Shown here: in pieces, positions 1 to 9,970 of the stretch | How positions within the stretch are numbered: the first letter of the stretch is position 1 | How the letters are laid out: each line of letters starts with the position of its first letter | Source: Psychrobacter sp. 1044 | GTDB lineage: Bacteria > Pseudomonadota > Gammaproteobacteria > Pseudomonadales > Moraxellaceae | NCBI RefSeq assembly: GCF_904846525.1 | Contig: NZ_CAJHAZ010000007.1 | Location: 1-64,000 of the forward strand | Direction: 5' to 3' | Length of the DNA: 64,000 nt | The notes under the pieces: model-generated | Databases searched by the model: none | What the model was told of the DNA's origin: nothing | What the model saw: only the letters and a program-made list of their open reading frames with translations | Program-made: the position numbers and the translations under genes

Positions 1-4
1 TAGT

Positions 5-37
5 AGCTTTGATGCTAGCGCATCTAGGCTTCTTTTT
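5..37 (+). terminator. Rho-independent terminator of a gene left of the window
   Basis: An 11-bp imperfect stem (positions 5-15 with 20-30, loop TAGC) is followed by a T-rich run (30-37). The orientation fits a plus-strand gene ending before the window. No coding sequence is seen in the first 160 bases. Confidence 0.55.
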
Positions 38-103
38 CACCTGCTCTTTGAAATTGCACTTCATTTGTTAATCTAAGAACTAAAAAAGACAATTAAATCA
101 TAT

Positions 104-141
104 AAAAAAGCACCCGCTTAATCATAGGCGGGTGCTTTTTT
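104..141. terminator. Bidirectional terminator downstream of the first BCCT gene
   Basis: A perfect 8-bp stem GCACCCGC/GCGGGTGC (110-117 with 128-135) is flanked by an A run on the left and a T run on the right, so it can work on both strands. On the minus strand it lies about 25 bases past the stop of the BCCT transporter gene. Confidence 0.85.
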
Positions 142-164
142 ATGATCTTTTAGATCGATAAAAT

Positions 165-1820
165 CTAACCTTCAGGTTTTTCAATATCAGGTGGACCTGT
201 CAGCAAATCTTCATCACGAAACTCATTGGCCGAATTATGCTCTGCTGACTCTTCGGTGACAAACCATTGCTGGTTGCGATACAGTATCAAACGATCTCGA
301 CTCAAGCCGCGTAATAATGAGTACATCATAACGACTATCACAATCGCAAAAGGGAAACCTGACACAATTGAAGCCGCTTGTAGCGCACTCAAGCCACCTG
401 CTGCTAATAGTACGGCAGCGATAACACCCTCTGTACCTGCCCAAAATAGGCGCTGAATTTTTGGTGGATTGGCATCGCCACCTGAGGTCAACATATCAAT
501 CACAAAACTGGCCGAATCCGATGACGTGACAAACCAAAGCACAATCATCACTACGATAAGCAAGTTCAAAGCTGACGTAAATGGATAAGATTCCATCAGC
601 TTAAAGATGGCACTGCCAGTATCTGCTTGGACAGCCTCAATCAAGCCAGGACTGATGAGGTTGGGATCAGCGGCTGCCATTAATTCCATATTAACGGCTG
701 AACCACCGAAAGCGGTGAACCATAAGAACAAAATAGTAATAGGAATTAATAACACCCCTAAGATAAACTCACGAATGGTTCGACCACGAGAGATACGAGC
801 CACAAACACACCAACGAAAGGCGACCAGCTTATCCACCATGCCCAATAGAAAATCGTCCATGATGCCTGCCAGTTTTCTTGACCATCATACGATTCTGTC
901 CAAAGACCTAATGGCACAATTTGATGTAAATAATTGCCAATATTTTCTATAAAGCTATTAAAGATAAACTGGGTCGGGCCTAAAATAATCACAAAACTGA
1001 GCAATATCACAGTAAATAATATATTGGTATCACTTAAGCGCTTAATCCCTTTATCTAGCCCCATAAATAGAGACAGACCTGCCAACATAGTGATTAAGGC
1101 AATCAAAATAATTTGCACTGTAATATTATTGGGTATGCCAAATAACGTCTCAAGACCTGAGTTAATTTGCAATACCCCAAGACCTAAAGTGGTCACTACT
1201 CCAAACATCGTACCGAATACCGCTAATGTATCTACCGTATGACCCCAGCCACCATAGATCTTTTTGCCCAATATAGGATATAGTGTCGAACGAATAGCCA
1301 GCGGTAAGCCCACTCGGTAATGGAAATAAGCCAATGACAACGCGACCATGCCATAGAGCGCCCACACATGCAAACCATAGTGCAAGAACGAGATATTCAT
1401 CGCTTGCTTGGCGGCAGCTACTGTTTCAGCTTCTCCTAGCGGCGGCGCCATAAAATGATACAAAGGTTCAGCCGTACCCCAATAGAGCAGGCCAATACCG
1501 ATACCTGCTGAAAATAGCATGCCGATCCAAGATACTAGATTGTATTCTGGTTTCTCATTTTGATGACCAAGCCTGATATCGCCATAACGACTAAATATCA
1601 TGTAAATACTCATCACCAACGTTAAGTTGACCACCACAATAAAGAACCAGCCAAAACGCAAAGACACGAATGCTTTGGCATGACCAAATAACAATTCTGC
1701 TTGCTCATTAAAAAGAGCACCAAAAATAATGAACACAAGAATTAATAACGCTGAAGTTAAAAACACAGGTTTACTTACCCGCGGAAAAGGGCCTAAGCGG
1801 CCAACTTTTACATGATCCAT
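165..1820 (-). CDS. BCCT family osmolyte transporter (copy 1)
   Basis: This 551-residue inner-membrane protein belongs to the betaine/choline/carnitine transporter family, which imports quaternary ammonium compatible solutes with Na+ or H+. It has about twelve hydrophobic segments. The family signature region is present: GIGIGLLYWGTAEPLYHF at about residues 105-125, and the Trp-rich WTIFYWAWWISWSPFVG stretch in the middle that forms the ligand-binding helix in this family. The C-terminal hydrophilic tail is short (about 40 residues), unlike the long osmosensing tail of BetP. The start is an ATG with the same first twenty residues as the downstream paralogue. It is one of two tandem BCCT genes separated by about 240 bases, each with its own terminator, so they are probably transcribed separately. 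The substrate (betaine, choline, carnitine, ectoine or DMSP) cannot be told from sequence. Confidence 0.93.
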   Translation of the reverse strand: MDHVKVGRLGPFPRVSKPVFLTSALLILVFIIFGALFNEQAELLFGHAKAFVSLRFGWFFIVVVNLTLVMSIYMIFSRYGDIRLGHQNEKPEYNLVSWIGMLFSAGIGIGLLYWGTAEPLYHFMAPPLGEAETVAAAKQAMNISFLHYGLHVWALYGMVALSLAYFHYRVGLPLAIRSTLYPILGKKIYGGWGHTVDTLAVFGTMFGVVTTLGLGVLQINSGLETLFGIPNNITVQIILIALITMLAGLSLFMGLDKGIKRLSDTNILFTVILLSFVIILGPTQFIFNSFIENIGNYLHQIVPLGLWTESYDGQENWQASWTIFYWAWWISWSPFVGVFVARISRGRTIREFILGVLLIPITILFLWFTAFGGSAVNMELMAAADPNLISPGLIEAVQADTGSAIFKLMESYPFTSALNLLIVVMIVLWFVTSSDSASFVIDMLTSGGDANPPKIQRLFWAGTEGVIAAVLLAAGGLSALQAASIVSGFPFAIVIVVMMYSLLRGLSRDRLILYRNQQWFVTEESAEHNSANEFRDEDLLTGPPDIEKPEG

Positions 1821-1847
1821 TTAGTCATCTCAATTTTTGAAGGGGCT

Positions 1848-1887
1848 CACCTTAACAAGATACTGCACAACTATCAAATCGAATCAG
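1848..1887 (-). promoter_or_regulatory. Duplicated upstream block of BCCT copy 1
   Basis: A block of about 40 bases immediately upstream of copy 1 recurs almost unchanged upstream of copy 2 (3739-3777), sharing CCTTAACAAGATAC and CAACTATCAAATC. On the minus strand it contains TTGATA, which could be a -35 element. Conservation in a noncoding stretch suggests a promoter or operator; no regulator can be named. Confidence 0.45.
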
Positions 1888-1917
1888 ACACTTTATAACC
1901 TTGCTATTGGTCAACAA

Positions 1918-1955
1918 ATAAAAAAATCCTAAGATAACGATGCATCTTAGGATTT
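1918..1955 (-). terminator. Rho-independent terminator of BCCT copy 2
   Basis: A perfect 11-bp stem AAATCCTAAGA/TCTTAGGATTT (1924-1934 with 1945-1955) is followed, on the minus strand, by a T run. It lies about 100 bases past the stop of the second BCCT gene. Confidence 0.8.
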
Positions 1956-2056
1956 CAAATCACAATTATTATATTGTATTTTTACGTAAAAAAAGAAGAA
2001 GCTAACTGCCTGATTCATTTCATAAAAACAGTATTAAAGCTGATATATATAATCTG

Positions 2057-3706
2057 CTAATCACCTTTCACGATTTTAGGCGGTCCTTTTAACAAGTGCT
2101 CATCAGCAAACTCATTGGCTGAGTTATGATCTGCGGATTCTTCGGTGATAAAGTGCTGCTGAGCGCGATACAGTATCAAACGATCTCGGCTTAAGCCACG
2201 AAGTAACGCATACATCATGACAAATATCACTAAAGCAAATGGCAGTCCAGCCACAATAGCGGCGGCTTGCAATGCGCCTAATCCGCCTGCTGCTAACAAT
2301 ATAGCGGCAATCAAACCTTCCATAGTCGCCCAAAATAAACGTTGAATCTTAGGTGGGTTGGTATCGCCGCCCGCCGTCAACATATCAATGACGAAACTTG
2401 CTGAATCCGATGAAGTTACGAACCATAAAACAATCATAATAACGATGAGCAAGGTAATTGGTTTCGCGAATGGATAATACTCAACCAGCTTGAAAATAGC
2501 GCTACCCGTATCTGCTTGCACCGCTTCTACCAATCCTGGACTGGCCATAGCAGGATCAAGCGCCGCTAAAAGCTCCATATGGATAGCGACACCACCGAAA
2601 GTGGTGAACCAGAAAAACAAAATCAGCATTGGAATCAATAAGACACCCAATACGAACTCACGAATGGTACGACCGCGACTGATGCGAGCGATAAATACGC
2701 CGACAAACGGTGCCCAACTTACCCACCACGCCCAATAGAATATCGTCCAACCACTCTGCCAATCCGTATTACTATAAGCCTCGCCCCATGTTGATAACGG
2801 AATCATGGCAACGACATAATTACCAATATTTTCTATAAAACTATCAAAAATAAATAAGGTTGGTCCTAAGATGACCATAAAGGCCAAGAGCACACCTGTA
2901 AAACCCATATTAATGTCACTTAGGCGCTTGATACCTTTATCAAGACCAAGCATCAATGAGCCACATGCCAATGCGGTCACAAAGGCAATAATAATAAACT
3001 GTACGGTTAAAGAATTTGGTATACCGAATAAATTTTCAAGACCTGAATTGATCTGCATAACCCCTAGACCTAAGGAAGTTACCACACCAAACATCGTGCC
3101 GAACACGGCTAGAATATCCACCGTATGACCCCAGCGACCATATATTTTCTCGCCTAATAACGGGTATAGCGTCGAGCGAATCGACAATGGCAGTCCACGG
3201 CGAAAGTGGAAGTAAGCCAGCGCCAATGCCACAATGGTATAAATCGCCCAAGCATGTAGTCCCCAATGTAAAAATGAGATACTCATGGCTTGCTTGGCGG
3301 CTTCTATTGTTTCCGCCTCACCGAGTGGTGGTGCCATAAAGTGATACAAGGGCTCAGCCGTCCCCCAATATACCAGTCCAATACCGATACCAGCAGAGAA
3401 CAACATCCCTATCCAAGAAAACAAACTGTACTGCGGTTTTTCTGTTTGTTGACCTAAACGGATGTCACCATAACGGCTCGCTGCTAGATAAATACAGAAT
3501 ACCAGCGCAACGTTCATTAATATAACAAACATCCAGCCGAACTTATCTGTAATAAAATTCTGCAAAAAGCTAAATAACACACCAGCGGTTTCAGTAAAGA
3601 AAGCACCAAAGATAATAAATCCAATAATAAGTAGCGCTGAAGTAATAAACACAGGTTTACTTACCCGTGGAAAAGGGCCTAACCTGCCAACTTTTACATG
3701 ATCCAT
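2057..3706 (-). CDS. BCCT family osmolyte transporter (copy 2)
   Basis: This 549-residue protein is a close paralogue of the neighbouring BCCT transporter. The first twenty residues are identical, and the family signatures (GIGIGLVYWGTAEPLYHF, WTIFYWAWWVSWAPFVG) and the C-terminal tail are shared. It is predicted to have about twelve membrane helices and to import compatible solutes. Differences cluster in the first membrane helices and the periplasmic loops, so the two copies may differ in affinity or substrate. The copy order and the duplicated upstream block point to a tandem duplication. It has its own terminator and upstream region, so independent expression is likely. Confidence 0.93.
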   Translation of the reverse strand: MDHVKVGRLGPFPRVSKPVFITSALLIIGFIIFGAFFTETAGVLFSFLQNFITDKFGWMFVILMNVALVFCIYLAASRYGDIRLGQQTEKPQYSLFSWIGMLFSAGIGIGLVYWGTAEPLYHFMAPPLGEAETIEAAKQAMSISFLHWGLHAWAIYTIVALALAYFHFRRGLPLSIRSTLYPLLGEKIYGRWGHTVDILAVFGTMFGVVTSLGLGVMQINSGLENLFGIPNSLTVQFIIIAFVTALACGSLMLGLDKGIKRLSDINMGFTGVLLAFMVILGPTLFIFDSFIENIGNYVVAMIPLSTWGEAYSNTDWQSGWTIFYWAWWVSWAPFVGVFIARISRGRTIREFVLGVLLIPMLILFFWFTTFGGVAIHMELLAALDPAMASPGLVEAVQADTGSAIFKLVEYYPFAKPITLLIVIMIVLWFVTSSDSASFVIDMLTAGGDTNPPKIQRLFWATMEGLIAAILLAAGGLGALQAAAIVAGLPFALVIFVMMYALLRGLSRDRLILYRAQQHFITEESADHNSANEFADEHLLKGPPKIVKGD

Positions 3707-3738
3707 TTGTTTGTTAGCCTTAGTTTTTTAGGAAGAAT

Positions 3739-3777
3739 ACCTTAACAAGATACCTCTCAACTATCAAATCTAATTAG
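3739..3777 (-). promoter_or_regulatory. Duplicated upstream block of BCCT copy 2
   Basis: This is the counterpart of the block at 1848-1887, with the same CCTTAACAAGATAC and CAACTATCAAATC cores about 35 bases upstream of the start codon. It is probably a promoter or operator copied with the gene. No transcription start can be fixed from sequence alone. Confidence 0.45.
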
Positions 3778-3882
3778 CTATTTACGTTTTCCTTATTGAC
3801 AGAAATAGACCAAAACCATTTAGCAGCCTAACCTACAATAGTGCAAACGCTTGGAAAGTTGAAGAGCAATGGCTACTAATCA

Positions 3883-5136
3883 CTACTGCGGAATCAATTG
3901 TAATAAGCCACTATTATCGCCATCTTCTAACACCCAAACTTGTCCATCTACATTTAACACACTACGAATACGCTCGCCCATATCATAACGATAGCGCTCA
4001 GTCGCGCGGCTATTTTCATCAAAATCGACGACTATCAGTGCTTTAGATGATAAGCCACTAATGAGCGCATTACCTTGCCACGCTGGGAAATCATTATATT
4101 GTCCAGCGTTATAAATACTCATCGAGGACGGCGATATCACTGGCGTCCAACTAATTTTGGGCGGCGCAAACTCAGGACGCGTCTCATGGTCAGGAATATC
4201 CGTACCTGTATAGTTACGCCCATTTGATACGATTGGCCAGCCGTAGTTATGACCTTTTTCAATGAGATTAAATTCATCACCGCCCCGTGGTCCCATCTCA
4301 TGCGCCCAAAGCCTACCTTTTTCATCGAATGCCATACCCAATACATTACGATGTCCTATACTCCAAAACTGTGCGGCAATGTCATTGCTATTATCTACAA
4401 AAGGATTGTCTGCTGGCACTGAGCCATCAAGATTTAACCTAATAATTTTGCCCAAATTGACGCTCATATCCTGTGCTGGTGTTTTTTCTTGGCGCTCGCC
4501 TGAACTGATATATAAATATTTTCCGTCAGGCGAGAAAAGCAAGCGATGACTATAATGCCCCTGCCCTTTTACTTTCGGTGTTTGCTCCCAAATGGGCGTA
4601 ATATCCTGCAAACGTGGCGTGGCTGTATCCAATCCTATCAATGTCGCTTTGATAACTTTGGCACCAAACTTATTACTATCAGTGTCATTCCCTGCTTCAA
4701 CGTAGCTCATATAGACATGATTAGAAGTAGCAAAATTTGGTGCAAGAACGATATCGCCAAGACCACCTTGCCCACCATAAGCCACTTTAGGTATACCAAT
4801 GATGGTTGTTTTAGCCCCTGTTGCCGTATCAACAATGAATAACTCGCCTGTCTTTTGGGTGACAAGTAATTTAGGGGGCTCATTATTAACGGTAGGTAAT
4901 GCTGTCATTGCCCAAGGCTCATCAAACGTGGCTATTTTTTTGGTGATAAAGGCAGGTTTTTCGGTACTTGCTAGCGATTCATTAGCAGAGGCTTGCCCTT
5001 CTTTATAGTCTGTTAGGTCTTCATGAGTATTGACGGCAGTTTGATTGGAGCAAGCAGGAGCACTAAACAGCAGTGCGCTGATCATTATCGGTAACATTAA
5101 TGGCGTGCTTAGGTGCTGCATACTGATGATCGTCAT
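3883..5136 (-). CDS. PQQ-dependent aldose sugar dehydrogenase, exported
   Basis: This 417-residue protein of the soluble glucose/sorbosone dehydrogenase beta-propeller family oxidises aldoses with PQQ in the periplasm. The N-terminus is a signal peptide ending in SAPAC followed by SNQ, a loose lipobox, so it may be a lipoprotein. Family motifs are present: GQGGLGDIVLAPNF (about 120-135), LYISSGERQEKTPAQD (about 210), GHRNVLGMAF (about 263) and the HEMGPRGGDEFNLIEKG segment (about 280) that lines the PQQ/calcium site. The length agrees with the E. coli YliI/Asd group plus a linker. It stands alone, with clpB upstream and the BCCT genes downstream. No PQQ biosynthesis genes are in the window, so PQQ would come from elsewhere in the genome or from outside. 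Confidence 0.85.
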   Translation of the reverse strand: MTIISMQHLSTPLMLPIMISALLFSAPACSNQTAVNTHEDLTDYKEGQASANESLASTEKPAFITKKIATFDEPWAMTALPTVNNEPPKLLVTQKTGELFIVDTATGAKTTIIGIPKVAYGGQGGLGDIVLAPNFATSNHVYMSYVEAGNDTDSNKFGAKVIKATLIGLDTATPRLQDITPIWEQTPKVKGQGHYSHRLLFSPDGKYLYISSGERQEKTPAQDMSVNLGKIIRLNLDGSVPADNPFVDNSNDIAAQFWSIGHRNVLGMAFDEKGRLWAHEMGPRGGDEFNLIEKGHNYGWPIVSNGRNYTGTDIPDHETRPEFAPPKISWTPVISPSSMSIYNAGQYNDFPAWQGNALISGLSSKALIVVDFDENSRATERYRYDMGERIRSVLNVDGQVWVLEDGDNSGLLQLIPQ

Positions 5137-5244
5137 TTTGTCGTCTCCGTAACTGTTGATATCTTATTCCTATTGCTTAGTTTTTAGTGCTTAGTTTATT
5201 TATAACATAGTCAAAGCACTCAAACCGTAAATAATAATAGCGCA

Positions 5245-5291
5245 CAAAAAAACCCCTTACCCGCCTGTAGAAAAAATAGGCAAGTAAGAGG
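5245..5291 (-). terminator. Rho-independent terminator of clpB
   Basis: Read on the minus strand, a 13-bp stem with a few G-U pairs (5279-5291 with 5253-5265) is followed by seven T. It lies about 35 bases past the clpB stop. Confidence 0.85.
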
Positions 5292-5325
5292 TTGGTTTTA
5301 AACCACGGTCAGTTAGGGTTAGATA

Positions 5326-7923
5326 TTAATTCATGCTACGTTTCTCAAACACCAACTTATCATCTGCGCCGACATCGACTTTGATGATATCTCCTACGCC
5401 AAAATCACCAGCCAATAGCTTCAATGACAATGGGTTTTCAATTTCCTGTTGGATCGCACGTTTTAGTGGGCGTGCGCCATAGACAGGATCATAACCAATC
5501 GCAACCAGTTTGTTCATCGCATCAGCTGATAACTCAATATCCATCTCACGCTCATGCAAACGCTGGCGCAAGCGATCCAACTGAATCGCAGCAATACCTG
5601 ACATCTGCGACATACCGAGCGGATGGAATACCACAATCTCGTCGATACGGTTGACAAACTCTGGGCGGAAATGCTGCCCAACTGATTCCATCACCTCAGC
5701 TTTGATGTCTTCGTAACTTTCACCGACCATCTCTTGGATTTTGTGCGAACCCAAGTTACTGGTCATAATGATGACCGTGTTTTTGAAGTCCACCACGCGA
5801 CCCTGTGAGTCCGTTAAGCGACCATCGTCCAATACTTGTAGTAAGATATTGAACACATCAGGGTGCGCTTTTTCAACTTCATCAAACAAAATCACACTAT
5901 AAGGCTTACGGCGTACCGCTTCGGTTAATGCACCACCTTCTTCGTAGCCCACATAACCTGGAGGCGCACCCACCAAACGACTGACACTGTGCTTCTCCAT
6001 ATACTCACTCATGTCGATACGAACAATCGCATCCTCACTATCGAATAAGAAGTTCGCCAGTGACTTGGTCAATTCAGTCTTCCCGACACCCGTTGGTCCT
6101 AAGAACAAGAACGAACCTGAAGGGCGATTCGGATCAGACAAACCAGCACGGCTACGGCGTACCGCATTGGCTACCGCTTCGACTGCTTCATCTTGACCGA
6201 TGACGCGTTCATGGAGCTTTTCTTCCATCGCTATCATCTTGTCACGCTCGCCTTGCATCATTTTACTCACAGGAATACCTGTTGCTGCCGCTACGACTTC
6301 GGCAATTTCATTATCCGTGACTTTATTACGTAGTAGTTTTACACCACTACCTTCGCCTGTCTGCTCTTTTTGTTCTGCCAAGTCAGACTCAGTAATGCGA
6401 CGCTCTAGCTGCGGAATCGTTTCATACTGCAGCTTACTCATGGTCTCGTAATCACCTTCACGACTGGCTTTGTCATAAGCGATACGCGCTTTATCCAGCT
6501 CGTCTTTTAGCTGCTGACTGCCTTTGACCAAGGCTTTTTCTGCTTGCCAAATCTCATTAAGGTCAGCGTACTCTTTTTCTAGCTCTTCAATTTGTGCATC
6601 AAGCACTTTACGCTCGGCTTGCGCACCAGCGTCTTCTTCATTTTTGAGCACTTCGCGCTGCATTTTCAACTGAATCAAGCGACTATCAAGCTTACCTAAG
6701 GCTTCAGGCTTGCTGTCCATCTCCATACGTAAACGACTGGCCGCTTCATCAATCAAGTCAATCGCTTTATCTGGCAGTTTGCGATCGGTAATATAACGAT
6801 GGCTCATCCGCGCAGCAGCAATAATCGCGCTGTCTTGGATATCAACACCGTGATGCAGCTCATAACGCTCTTTTAGACCACGCAAAATCGCAATGGTGTC
6901 TTCGACCGTTGGCTCATCGACCAGTACCTTTTGAAAACGACGCTCAAGAGCCGCATCTTTTTCGATGTACTGGCGATACTCATCGAGAGTTGTCGCACCG
7001 ACACAGTGTAGCTCACCACGCGCAAGCGCAGGTTTTAGCATATTACCGGCATCCATCGCACCGTCAGCTTTACCAGCACCTACTAAAGTATGTAACTCAT
7101 CGATAAATAAGATGACATTGCCTTCTTGCTTTGATAAGTCGCTGAGTACCGCTTTGAGTCGCTCTTCAAACTCACCACGGAATTTTGCACCCGCAATCAA
7201 TGAGCCCAAATCTAACGACAACACTTCTTTGCGGCGTAGTCCTTCTGGTACGTCACCATTGATGATTTTTTGTGCCAAACCTTCAATGATAGCCGTTTTA
7301 CCAACACCTGGCTCACCAATCAGTACGGGGTTATTTTTGGTACGACGCGACAGTACTTGAATGGTACGGCGAATCTCTTCATCGCGACCAATCACAGGGT
7401 CAAGCTTACCAAGTTCCGCCTGCTCAGTTAAGTTAATCGTATATTTATTCAGCGCATCACGCTGATCTTCAGCATTTTGATTATTCACGGTATCATCACC
7501 TCGCAATTGCTCAATGACTGTTTTTAATTTACTCGCTGTTACGCCCGCACTCTCAAATATCTTTTTGGTTTCACCTTGCTCAGCGAGCGCCAACATCACC
7601 CATTCAGTGGCAATAAAATCATCGCCTTCTTTTTGCGCTTGACGGTCTGCCAAGTTCAAAATTTTAACCGAATTTGGGTTTAAATTCACATCACCTGTTG
7701 GCTCACTAATCGTTGCTTGATTGTCGAGCGCCTTTGCCACACCATTCTTTAGCGCAGGGATAGACGCGCCTGCTTGTTGGCAGATAGATAAATTAGACTC
7801 ATCCTGTAGCAATACTGCAAGCAGATGCACAGGGTCAATACCTGTATGGTCACGCCCCAATGCTAGGCTCTGTGCTTCTTGAATGGCTGATTGTAGTTTC
7901 TGGGTAAATTTTTCGAACCTCAT
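5326..7923 (-). CDS. clpB: ATP-dependent disaggregase ClpB
   Basis: This 865-residue protein is full length for ClpB. The hexameric cytosolic Hsp100 chaperone works with DnaK/DnaJ/GrpE to pull proteins out of aggregates. In order it has the Clp N-domain (about 1-145), AAA+ module 1 with Walker [11 protein letters not shown] (about 205), the coiled-coil middle domain typical of ClpB (about 410-525), AAA+ module 2 with Walker [11 protein letters not shown] (about 605) and the D2-small domain. The middle domain separates it from ClpA and ClpC. The start has a good ribosome site (AAAGGA) 8 bases upstream. A sigma-32 type promoter about 130 bases upstream and a strong terminator downstream suggest a single-gene heat-shock transcription unit. 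Confidence 0.98.
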   Translation of the reverse strand: MRFEKFTQKLQSAIQEAQSLALGRDHTGIDPVHLLAVLLQDESNLSICQQAGASIPALKNGVAKALDNQATISEPTGDVNLNPNSVKILNLADRQAQKEGDDFIATEWVMLALAEQGETKKIFESAGVTASKLKTVIEQLRGDDTVNNQNAEDQRDALNKYTINLTEQAELGKLDPVIGRDEEIRRTIQVLSRRTKNNPVLIGEPGVGKTAIIEGLAQKIINGDVPEGLRRKEVLSLDLGSLIAGAKFRGEFEERLKAVLSDLSKQEGNVILFIDELHTLVGAGKADGAMDAGNMLKPALARGELHCVGATTLDEYRQYIEKDAALERRFQKVLVDEPTVEDTIAILRGLKERYELHHGVDIQDSAIIAAARMSHRYITDRKLPDKAIDLIDEAASRLRMEMDSKPEALGKLDSRLIQLKMQREVLKNEEDAGAQAERKVLDAQIEELEKEYADLNEIWQAEKALVKGSQQLKDELDKARIAYDKASREGDYETMSKLQYETIPQLERRITESDLAEQKEQTGEGSGVKLLRNKVTDNEIAEVVAAATGIPVSKMMQGERDKMIAMEEKLHERVIGQDEAVEAVANAVRRSRAGLSDPNRPSGSFLFLGPTGVGKTELTKSLANFLFDSEDAIVRIDMSEYMEKHSVSRLVGAPPGYVGYEEGGALTEAVRRKPYSVILFDEVEKAHPDVFNILLQVLDDGRLTDSQGRVVDFKNTVIIMTSNLGSHKIQEMVGESYEDIKAEVMESVGQHFRPEFVNRIDEIVVFHPLGMSQMSGIAAIQLDRLRQRLHEREMDIELSADAMNKLVAIGYDPVYGARPLKRAIQQEIENPLSLKLLAGDFGVGDIIKVDVGADDKLVFEKRSMN

Positions 7924-8357
7924 AATTGTGTCCTTTTATAATTAGTATTATCAGTCAGTGGATGCAACATAAAATACCGAACGCGCCGCATTTAAAACAT
8001 AGCGCTTATCGTTAGTTTTATCGTGTCTCAATCACCGTTAGTTGTTATATATATAGGGTATAACATACAAGATTTCAACCTACTTATGCAAGTTGTCAAT
8101 CAATATCTATGACTTATTAGTAAATACTGAAAAATAGTAAGATTTTATATAGGTAAAAACCTTACCCATAGCAATGATATTATCACAAACTATCAATAGG
8201 CACACTAAGAGAATATTTCAAGAGAATAAATAAAAAAACAACTAAAAGAGAGGCTTGCTCAACAATGAAAGGCAAGCAAGAGACAGCTATAGCAGAGATT
8301 TTAATACGCTGTAACTGCTAGAAATGTACTACACGATAGTAAGCATTAACATAACGC
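7924..8357. other. Intergenic region between clpB and the L,D-transpeptidase gene
   Basis: This 434-base stretch contains the clpB ribosome site, the heat-shock type promoter at 8051-8079 and a leader of about 120 bases. The remainder is A+T-rich. A weak GCTTGC/GCAAGC hairpin near 8254-8275 could help end transcription of the L,D-transpeptidase gene. I see no gene. Confidence 0.6.
8051..8079 (-). promoter_or_regulatory. Sigma-32 (heat-shock) type promoter of clpB
   Basis: On the minus strand GTTGAAA (8079-8073) is followed after 14 bases by CCCTATAT (8058-8051). The sigma-32 consensus is CTTGAAA, a 13-15 base spacer and CCCCATNT, so both boxes and the spacing fit. Transcription would begin near 8044, giving a leader of about 120 bases before clpB, a gene normally under sigma-32. 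Confidence 0.75.
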
Positions 8358-8948
8358 TCACTCTACAATTTCTATCGATGTACCAACCTTAACTGCCGCC
8401 ATAATCTCATCCATCTCATTATCAGTGACCGCAATGCAACCATCGGTCCAATCACGTTGTTGGTTAATCCACGCTAGATGACCGAAGCCGTTCATCTGCC
8501 CATGAATCATAATATCGCCACCAGGATGGACGCCGCGTGATCGTGCCCGAGCTTTGTCCGCAGCATTGGGGTAGCTTATATGGATGGAGCGATGGGCAAT
8601 AGAGTTCTCATTCTTATAATCTAAGATGTACGCCCCCACGGGTGTACGCTCATCGCCTTGCTGCTGTTTATGACCAACCGGACTATCCCCTAGCGCAATA
8701 CGATAGGACTTAATGACTTTATCACCACTCAATAGCTGCAAAATACGGTCGGATTTATCGACAAAAACTTTATCGATAACCACCGTACTAGAAATAGGCT
8801 GACCATTATTGCCTGTACTTTTTGCATCCGAGGAGGCTGTTTTGACATACCCTATCGCACTGGTGCTCATAATAGTGGTCAGTCCCAGTCCTATCACGAC
8901 AAACAATCGACGCGGCTTTTTGCTAAAATGTAGAGAAAAAAATGACAT
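8358..8948 (-). CDS. L,D-transpeptidase (YkuD domain), exported
   Basis: This 196-residue protein has an N-terminal hydrophobic segment (about residues 13-34) acting as signal peptide or anchor. A YkuD catalytic domain covers about 50-195. The catalytic motif is visible as HGQMNGFG (about 148) and, further on, DWTDGCIAVTDNEM with the nucleophilic Cys. The usual SxGC is TDGC here. Enzymes of this family form 3-3 cross-links in peptidoglycan or attach proteins to it in the periplasm; small soluble members like this can also cleave or exchange. It appears to be a single-gene unit. Confidence 0.88.
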   Translation of the reverse strand: MSFFSLHFSKKPRRLFVVIGLGLTTIMSTSAIGYVKTASSDAKSTGNNGQPISSTVVIDKVFVDKSDRILQLLSGDKVIKSYRIALGDSPVGHKQQQGDERTPVGAYILDYKNENSIAHRSIHISYPNAADKARARSRGVHPGGDIMIHGQMNGFGHLAWINQQRDWTDGCIAVTDNEMDEIMAAVKVGTSIEIVE

Positions 8949-9091
8949 AGGCTTTAATAACTCCGTTTAGCGTTAGAGAGTGAAATGGCAACATACCACG
9001 CTATTAACTTACCAAAGCACCATGCCAGTTTTTGTGAAAATTTCATGGATAACACTAGGGTCTTTTGAACATAAAAACTTCGTTAATGCCA

Positions 9092-9883
9092 TTACACCAT
9101 ACGAATCGCGCCATCTAAGCGAATGACTTCTCCATTGAGATAGGCATTATCAATGATATGCATGACCAACTTGGCAAACTCATTGGGATTACCCAGACGC
9201 TTAGGATAAGGTACGCTAGCCTCTAGTTGTTCGCGCGCTTTTTCAGGGATAGTCTCCATCATCGGTGTGGCAAAGACGCCCGGCGCGATAGTCATCACGC
9301 GAATACCATGACGTGCCAGCTCACGTGCTAGCGGTAAAGTCAGACCGACGACACCTGCTTTTGACGATGAATAGCTTGCTTGTCCTACTTGCCCATCAAA
9401 AGCTGCGATAGAAGCCGTATTAATAATGACGCCATTATCAGCGTTTTTCTCTACGGAGCTGTCTGCGTTATTGGCATTTGCTACACGCTTTGCAATACTG
9501 GCTGCGACCAAACGCGCGACATTAAAAGAACCGACAAGATTAATATTGACGCCGCGACTAAAATTATCGAGATCTGCTGGGTTATTATCACGATCCAGCA
9601 GCTTTTGCACCACAGCGATGCCCGCACAGTTGATAGACCCTTGCAAACCGCCAAATTGTTTTTCAGCCGTATCCACAGCCGCTTTCACCTCATCACTACT
9701 GGTCACATCACAGCGTGTAAAACGCGCATTGTCACCTAGCTCATCTACCAACGCTTGACCAGCTGATTCATTCAGATCTGCGATGACGACGTTACCGCCT
9801 TGCTTGACAATAGCGCGAACCACGGCCTCTCCCAAACCTGATGCACCGCCTGTGACCAAAAAGCTCTGTTGTTCAATGTGCAT
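9092..9883 (-). CDS. SDR family dehydrogenase, 3-hydroxyacyl-CoA dehydrogenase type
   Basis: This 263-residue Rossmann-fold short-chain dehydrogenase has the cofactor motif TGGASGLGEA at residues 11-20 and an Asp after beta-2 (VIADLN) that favours NAD over NADP. The catalytic Ser (NTASIAAF) and Tyr-x3-Lys (ASYSSSKAG) are present, as is the PG motif (IAPGVF). The overall pattern, including an internal insertion near residue 135, resembles the type II 3-hydroxyacyl-CoA dehydrogenase (HSD10) group that works in fatty-acid and branched-chain degradation. The start has AAAGGA 8 bases upstream. An acyl-CoA synthetase gene lies 87 bases upstream on the same strand, which supports a shared role in acyl-CoA metabolism. 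Confidence 0.85.
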   Translation of the reverse strand: MHIEQQSFLVTGGASGLGEAVVRAIVKQGGNVVIADLNESAGQALVDELGDNARFTRCDVTSSDEVKAAVDTAEKQFGGLQGSINCAGIAVVQKLLDRDNNPADLDNFSRGVNINLVGSFNVARLVAASIAKRVANANNADSSVEKNADNGVIINTASIAAFDGQVGQASYSSSKAGVVGLTLPLARELARHGIRVMTIAPGVFATPMMETIPEKAREQLEASVPYPKRLGNPNEFAKLVMHIIDNAYLNGEVIRLDGAIRMV

Positions 9884-9970
9884 AATTATTCCTTTTATTA
9901 ATGTTTTTACTGTTATTTTTATCAGTCATCGATTTTTATCTTAACCTGACAATATGAGTGCATTGCTTCA

